11,059 nt of DNA from an uncultured Bacilli bacterium (GTDB lineage Bacteria; Bacillota_I; Bacilli_A; RFN20; CAG-826). Positions 7,001 to 11,059 of the stretch are shown here, piece by piece. Position 1 is the first letter of the stretch. Each line of letters starts with the position of its first letter. Where the stretch lies: assembly GCA_934140155.1 (NCBI GenBank), contig CAKPBC010000015.1, forward strand, positions 1 through 11,059, written 5' to 3'. Below the pieces are notes generated by a model. That model was given only the letters and a program-made list of their open reading frames with translations. It was not told the DNA's origin and did not search any database. Made by a program: the position numbers and the translations under genes.

Positions 7001-9607
7001 TCAAAAATTCAAAATTTCTTTTACATATTCCATATCATCAATTCTTAAAATTGTATCTTCTTTTGATGCATATGCAAATGGATTAATACTTCCGTACCAA
7101 ATAATTCTATTATCGATAATGATTACATTCAAATCAGAATGTTCATTTGTTATATTTAACTTTTTATCTAATTTACAATCAGTAATAATTTTAATATTTC
7201 CATTCATTTCAATTAAATTATTTAAGATGTTTTCGTTAAAATAATTGAACATAAATATTACTGAATTAGCATTTTCAAGGTCATTTTGTAATTGATGTTT
7301 GTAATTATTATATGAAAATAGAAGATTAGTTTTTTCGTCATTTTCTTCAATCTTGAATTCTTCTTTTTTATATTCTTTTAATCTAAGTTGAAATTGATGT
7401 GAGAATTTTCCGCATTTAATATCTACATAATCATATACAGTTACTCTGTTTTTACCTTCAAATTCTCTTTGTATTCTACCAACATACTGAGACAATAATC
7501 CTTTCCACTTAAATGGCATAGTTAGAAATAATGTATCTAAAGAAGGCAAATCAAATCCTTCACCAAGATATTTGCCTGTGGAAATAATTATAAAACCATT
7601 TTCTACGCTTTTTATCTTTTCTGAGAAAATTTTCTTTTCTTTTGATTTAGATGTTCCATTTATTTTAAATATATTTTGGCATTTATCTTGTAACAATTTA
7701 TACAATAATTCAATGTGCTCATTTCTTTCTGTTAAAAGCAAAATATTCTTTTTACTATCATATTCTTTAATAACATCTTCAATTATTTGCTCGTTTCTTA
7801 TATTGCTAGAATATAATTCTTTACACAAATCCGAATAAGATAACATTGCATATTCTTTCTTGTTTTTAAATTTGGTAAATCTAGGCTTTAATATTTTAGA
7901 AAAACTGACTTTGTTTTTTTCTAGAGTTGCTCTTACTGGTGAAACACATTTAAAAATTATTTTTTCAAGGTGATCTGAACGATGAGGGGTTGCTGTAAAT
8001 CCATATATGTGTTTTGCGTTAAATCGTCTAATTACATTTTCATAAGTTACACTTGCTATATGGTGGATTTCATCACCAATTATCGTGTCATATTTGTCGT
8101 ATATTAAATCATTTTCATTAAGTGATTTAATGGAAGCAATATCAATGATACCTGTAAGTTTTTTCTTGGCACCATAATATACTCCAGCATCAAAATTCAT
8201 AAATTCTTTTATTCTTTCTTTCCATTGCTCAAGTAATTTGACTTTTTCAACAAGGATTAATGTTGGTTTATGAATATTGTTGATTACGCTCATTCCCATA
8301 ATGGTTTTGCCACTGCCGGTTTCCGCTACTAATAGGCCATAATCGTATTTGAGTAATTCGCTAACTGCTTTTTGTTGATTATCTCTTAATGTTGCATTGA
8401 AACTAATATTTATATTATGTAAATTTGTCCTTTTATCATTAATTTCAAAGGGAACGCCAATGTAATTAAGAAGATAAATTAAATCATCATAGCAGCCTCT
8501 TGGAAGTGATATATAATTAATATCTTCTTTGTATAATTCTATTATTCTTTCAATGCCATAAGTTGACATTCTTTTTGCTTGCTTTTCATAAAATTCTGGA
8601 TTGTAAATAACCGCTAAACGCTTGATGTAAGTTATTGCTTTGTCTGATAAAGATTTTTTATTAATATAAATATCATTTTTCAAAATGATTTCAACAACAT
8701 CTTTAAAATCAGATTTCATTAGATTGCATTTTTTTATATTCTTTATTGTTAATTCTACATTTGGTTCGTTAATTTTTAATTCCTTAAAGAGTAAATCTAA
8801 TTCTAATTCGGATATCTTTTTAACATTTTGTAGAGCAATAATTTGATTGCTATATACATTAAAATAATCATCTACAAACATTGTTGTTTTCTTATTTCTT
8901 ACACATTCTCCTTGAAGGGGAAGAGCAATACAGTTACCAAATCCATTATCATCAACAAAGTCTTGTGATGGAAAAAATCTATCATAAGATTTAAAAGATA
9001 TGTTTTTATTATTTAACATTGCTTGTGTTAAAAGATAATCCCCTAATAATCTAGCATTTTTGGCATTAACTTTATCTTTAAAGAAAATCCAAACATGAGC
9101 TCCTTCTCCAGATTGTGATGTTTCAATTATTGAATCTACTCCGATTTTTTTACATTCTTTTTTATAAGCTAAAGCTGCTTCTTTGAATTCTTCATCATCA
9201 AAATCGATTGCCAAAAAGAAGCAATATTTATTATCAATAATCGGATATATTCCTAAAGATTTTTTACCTTGCAAATGTATCATGTATGCATCATCGTTTA
9301 GTTCTTTAAATACTTCATTAGGACATCCTTTGCATTGCTTATATTTTTTATGATCACATAAGATAGAAAAACGATTTTTACAAGCTTTGGCATAACCTTT
9401 TCTTCCATCTTTTTGCACATATTTTTCGGCATATACATCTTCTCTTCCTTTAAAGTATGATTTATAAATTTTAAGCTTTTCTGCAGTTGAAAATTCTTTT
9501 TGAGCAGTAATTTCATACGAAATATTGTGTTTGGTTAATAATGCTTTTAATCGATTATTTTCTTCTCTTAAATTTTTAATTTCTAATAATAAATTTTCTA
9601 TTTCCAT
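7001..9607 (-). CDS. Primase-helicase-PLD fusion, TOTE conflict-system-like
   Basis: The 868-residue protein starts with a leucine-rich coiled coil (1-28). A Cys cluster follows (C76, C84, C92, C95) that could bind zinc. Then comes an archaeo-eukaryotic-type primase: AIDFDD with D135-x-D137, SGEGAHVW with H171, DRFFPSQD (209-216) and ALPLQGE (228-234), all typical of the TOTE conflict-system primase. An SF2 helicase follows: Walker A AETGSGKT (428-435), DEIH (512-515), FTATPHR (537-543), and motif VI QYVGRIQR (707-714). The tail (about 760-868) resembles half a PLD domain, with IIWYGSINPF and SKED, but the usual H-x-K is D825-L-N827. It likely makes primers or binds nucleic-acid ends, translocates, and possibly cuts. 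ATG 9605-9607 has AAGG a few bases upstream and lies 24 bases after the DUF6088 stop. Motif recognition is strong; the cellular role is inferred. Confidence 0.83.
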   Translation of the reverse strand: MEIENLLLEIKNLREENNRLKALLTKHNISYEITAQKEFSTAEKLKIYKSYFKGREDVYAEKYVQKDGRKGYAKACKNRFSILCDHKKYKQCKGCPNEVFKELNDDAYMIHLQGKKSLGIYPIIDNKYCFFLAIDFDDEEFKEAALAYKKECKKIGVDSIIETSQSGEGAHVWIFFKDKVNAKNARLLGDYLLTQAMLNNKNISFKSYDRFFPSQDFVDDNGFGNCIALPLQGECVRNKKTTMFVDDYFNVYSNQIIALQNVKKISELELDLLFKELKINEPNVELTIKNIKKCNLMKSDFKDVVEIILKNDIYINKKSLSDKAITYIKRLAVIYNPEFYEKQAKRMSTYGIERIIELYKEDINYISLPRGCYDDLIYLLNYIGVPFEINDKRTNLHNINISFNATLRDNQQKAVSELLKYDYGLLVAETGSGKTIMGMSVINNIHKPTLILVEKVKLLEQWKERIKEFMNFDAGVYYGAKKKLTGIIDIASIKSLNENDLIYDKYDTIIGDEIHHIASVTYENVIRRFNAKHIYGFTATPHRSDHLEKIIFKCVSPVRATLEKNKVSFSKILKPRFTKFKNKKEYAMLSYSDLCKELYSSNIRNEQIIEDVIKEYDSKKNILLLTERNEHIELLYKLLQDKCQNIFKINGTSKSKEKKIFSEKIKSVENGFIIISTGKYLGEGFDLPSLDTLFLTMPFKWKGLLSQYVGRIQREFEGKNRVTVYDYVDIKCGKFSHQFQLRLKEYKKEEFKIEENDEKTNLLFSYNNYKHQLQNDLENANSVIFMFNYFNENILNNLIEMNGNIKIITDCKLDKKLNITNEHSDLNVIIIDNRIIWYGSINPFAYASKEDTILRIDDMEYVKEILNF

Positions 9608-9631
9608 GTGTATTACCTTAATTTGATTTCA

Positions 9632-10228
9632 TTAATATTTGCATATCTTTTTTATAACTTCATATACCCAAGCTGTTGTTCTTTTTGCTTCTTCAAAAGC
9701 AACTTGCTTGTCTTCTTCGGTAAGTCTATTGCTTATAATATATATATAGTCATTTATTTTCTCTTTTCCGATTGTTTTAATTGCTTGTGTTAATAGTTTT
9801 GTTTTATATGACATACCAGTAAAATCTTTATCCACTCTATGTGAAAAAGATATAGTAATTCCATTAATACAATATTTTCTATATGGACCCGATGAAATAA
9901 ACTCATAATGACTTGTAACTTGTGTTGATATTCCTAATAAATTAAGTGATGTTTCGCCAGTAGGTGCAATTGTCCAACCATAATTTCTTGCAATTGCTTC
10001 CGCAACGAGATTAATATTTGGCTCAACATATTCATTTAATAGTGAACTAAATTTAGGCTTATAATACATTCCTCTACTGATTTTTTTGATTATATTTTTA
10101 TTGGATAATCTAGATAAAATCTTTCTTGTTGTATCATATGAGGCAATGCCAATAAAATCTGAAACGATAAAAACAGTACCATATTGAGCATTATTAATTT
10201 TAGTTTCAATTATTTCTGAAATATTCAT
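9632..10228 (-). CDS. AbiEi-like winged-helix antitoxin/regulator, DUF6088 type
   Basis: The 198-residue protein begins MNISEIIETKINNAQYGTVF. Residues 1-56 look like a winged helix (SYDTTRKILSRLSNKNIIKK as helix-turn-helix, then a wing ending RGMYYKP). Residues 89-105 (PTGETSLNLLGISTQV) form the signature of the DUF6088/AbiEi-like group. Such proteins act as DNA-binding autorepressors and as antitoxins of type IV toxin-antitoxin systems, where the partner is an AbiEii nucleotidyltransferase. No such partner is visible here; the next gene, 24 bases downstream, is the primase-helicase fusion. I chose ATG 10226-10228 because the in-frame ATG at 10261 sits inside the predicted promoter and would not be transcribed. 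It likely represses its own promoter. Whether it also neutralises the downstream protein is an inference. Confidence 0.78.
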   Translation of the reverse strand: MNISEIIETKINNAQYGTVFIVSDFIGIASYDTTRKILSRLSNKNIIKKISRGMYYKPKFSSLLNEYVEPNINLVAEAIARNYGWTIAPTGETSLNLLGISTQVTSHYEFISSGPYRKYCINGITISFSHRVDKDFTGMSYKTKLLTQAIKTIGKEKINDYIYIISNRLTEEDKQVAFEEAKRTTAWVYEVIKKICKY

Positions 10229-10251
10229 ATGCTTTGTCTTCTGTCCTAAAT

Positions 10252-10280
10252 AATATATCATTTATCGGACAACTAGTCAA
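10252..10280 (-). promoter_or_regulatory. Strong predicted promoter of the DUF6088/primase-helicase operon
   Basis: On the minus strand TTGACT (10275-10280) and TATATT (10252-10257) are separated by exactly 17 bases. Each matches five of six consensus bases, and TGA (10258-10260) before the -10 gives an extended -10. Transcription would start near 10245, leaving a very short leader of about 17 bases before ATG 10228. AGGACAG (10241-10247) overlaps the start point. Confidence 0.75.
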
Positions 10281-10405
10281 ATTTTTAAGTATATGTGTTT
10301 GATTTTTAATGTCATTTTTTTAACTATACTATATTTTAGTGGGTTGCACGATTATTTAGATAAAAATCTGAAATCGGTATGTTGATTAATACAAAAAGAA
10401 AAGTA

Positions 10406-11059
10406 TTATTTTCCATCATCGATTTCTTCATAATAGTAAGAATAATCAATACCTTTGATAATCAATTCTCTATTTTCAAAATCACTAGTTAAAGCATTCT
10501 TAATCAACAAAAATATTTGTTTAGGTGAAGATGAAGAAATACTCATAGCGTTTAAGTATTCTTTTTTATCTATTTTTGACCAATCAACACATTTCTTTAA
10601 AGAACGAATTAATATTTGGTCTAACCATATTCTTGTTGCTCTGCCATTTCCTTCCATAAATGGATGAGCAATATTCATTTCAACATATTTATCTACTATT
10701 TGTTCTATGGTATTTTCTGGCATCTTATCAATATTATTTAATATACTTGGCAAATACAAAGCATTAGCGAACATAAATCCGCCTTTTGAAATGTTTTTAT
10801 CTCTAATTTTTCCGGCAAAATCATAAAGTCCATCAAATAGATATGAATGAATTTGTTGTAGTCCTTTTGTTGTTCCAACTTCTATATCATAAATTATTCC
10901 CGAATTAATCAAATCATAAGCTTTATTTTTACTTTGTTCGTCAAGTGGATCATTATTTCCTTTTAGCCATTCTTTTAAAATGCTTCTACGTTTTCTTGGA
11001 AGAATATCTAAAAGAACATCCAAGCCTTTAATTGATAAACAATCAGTATCGTAAGTTTT
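10406..11059 (-). CDS. fic: Fic-domain protein, 5' end beyond the right edge
   Basis: Fic proteins transfer AMP, or less often another nucleotide part, to a target protein. The frame stays open to the right edge; the last 217 residues are visible, and their first residues (KTYDTDCLSIKG) already look like family sequence, so the true start lies outside. The catalytic motif HPFMEGNGRATR is complete (10631-10666), with the general-base His and the nucleotide-binding Gly-Asn-Gly-Arg. Before it are GLYDFAGKIR and a GGFMFANALYLP segment that suits the target-docking flap, and after it CVDWSKIDKKEYLNAM. The C-terminal half ends in GIDYSYYYE, common in this bacterial subfamily. A TSDFEN sequence (10472-10489) fits the (S/T)xxxE(G/N) autoinhibitory pattern. 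The gene is upstream of, but about 180 bases away from, the DUF6088 operon. It could be a toxin or a regulatory enzyme. Confidence 0.9.
   Translation of the reverse strand, partial: KTYDTDCLSIKGLDVLLDILPRKRRSILKEWLKGNNDPLDEQSKNKAYDLINSGIIYDIEVGTTKGLQQIHSYLFDGLYDFAGKIRDKNISKGGFMFANALYLPSILNNIDKMPENTIEQIVDKYVEMNIAHPFMEGNGRATRIWLDQILIRSLKKCVDWSKIDKKEYLNAMSISSSSPKQIFLLIKNALTSDFENRELIIKGIDYSYYYEEIDDGK

Noticed and set aside
9298..9516. Minus-strand open frame of 72 residues inside the primase-helicase gene
   Set aside because: It is in a different frame within the region coding the Cys cluster of the primase protein and shows no independent features.
10229..10261. Upstream ATG (10261) that would add 11 residues to the DUF6088 protein
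   Set aside because: It sits inside the spacer of a near-consensus promoter, and homologous proteins, as far as I recall, start near the MNISEII position.
10387..10408. Inverted repeat TAATAC/GTATTA around an A-rich loop at the end of the Fic gene
   Set aside because: Six A-T-rich pairs with no T-run after it in the direction of transcription; not a convincing terminator.
1..11059. CRISPR array, retron-type RNA, tRNA, rRNA or insertion sequence
   Set aside because: I saw no regularly spaced repeats, no reverse transcriptase, no cloverleaf or rRNA-like segment, and no transposase or terminal inverted repeats.

Overview
The window is very AT-rich DNA. Every convincing gene lies on the minus strand, so the window reads from right to left. 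Good Shine-Dalgarno sequences, sigma-A-type promoters with extended -10 elements, and Lys/Asn/Ile-rich proteins point to a low-GC Firmicute or relative (Bacilli, Erysipelotrichia or Mollicute-like). TGA is used as a stop (ends of hsdM and of the primase-helicase gene) and Trp is TGG, so this is not the Mycoplasma code. The species cannot be named from the sequence alone. No rRNA, tRNA, CRISPR array, transposase or integrase is visible.

The content is a dense defence or conflict island with four blocks. (1) At the right edge is a 5'-truncated Fic-domain protein (10406-11059). (2) Next is a two-gene unit with its own strong promoter: an AbiEi-like winged-helix protein of the DUF6088 type (9632-10228), then an 868-residue fusion of an archaeo-eukaryotic-type primase, an SF2 helicase and a phospholipase-D-like tail (7001-9607). 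The fusion resembles the TOTE conflict-system primase-helicases. (3) Next, with its own promoter, is an ATPase plus small TOPRIM-protein pair (5495-6865 and 4978-5505) resembling RloA/RloB and, in architecture, AriA/AriB of PARIS. It ends at a convincing rho-independent terminator. (4) At the left is a type I restriction-modification operon: a small XRE-like regulator, then hsdR, hsdM and the start of hsdS, which runs off the left edge.

The gene-free stretch 4619-4977 separates blocks 3 and 4. It holds the terminator of block 3, an interleaved pair of inverted repeats (pseudoknot-capable), a one-helical-turn direct repeat with an inverted third copy that looks like a regulator binding site, and the hsd promoter.

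Functionally, the type I system would methylate self DNA and cut unmodified invaders. The ATPase/TOPRIM pair is predicted to sense infection and trigger a nuclease. The primase-helicase may act on invading nucleic acid, with the AbiEi-like protein as its probable repressor. The Fic protein probably modifies a target by AMP transfer. The least-described item is the coupling of an AbiEi/DUF6088 regulator to a primase-helicase-PLD fusion without any visible AbiEii toxin.
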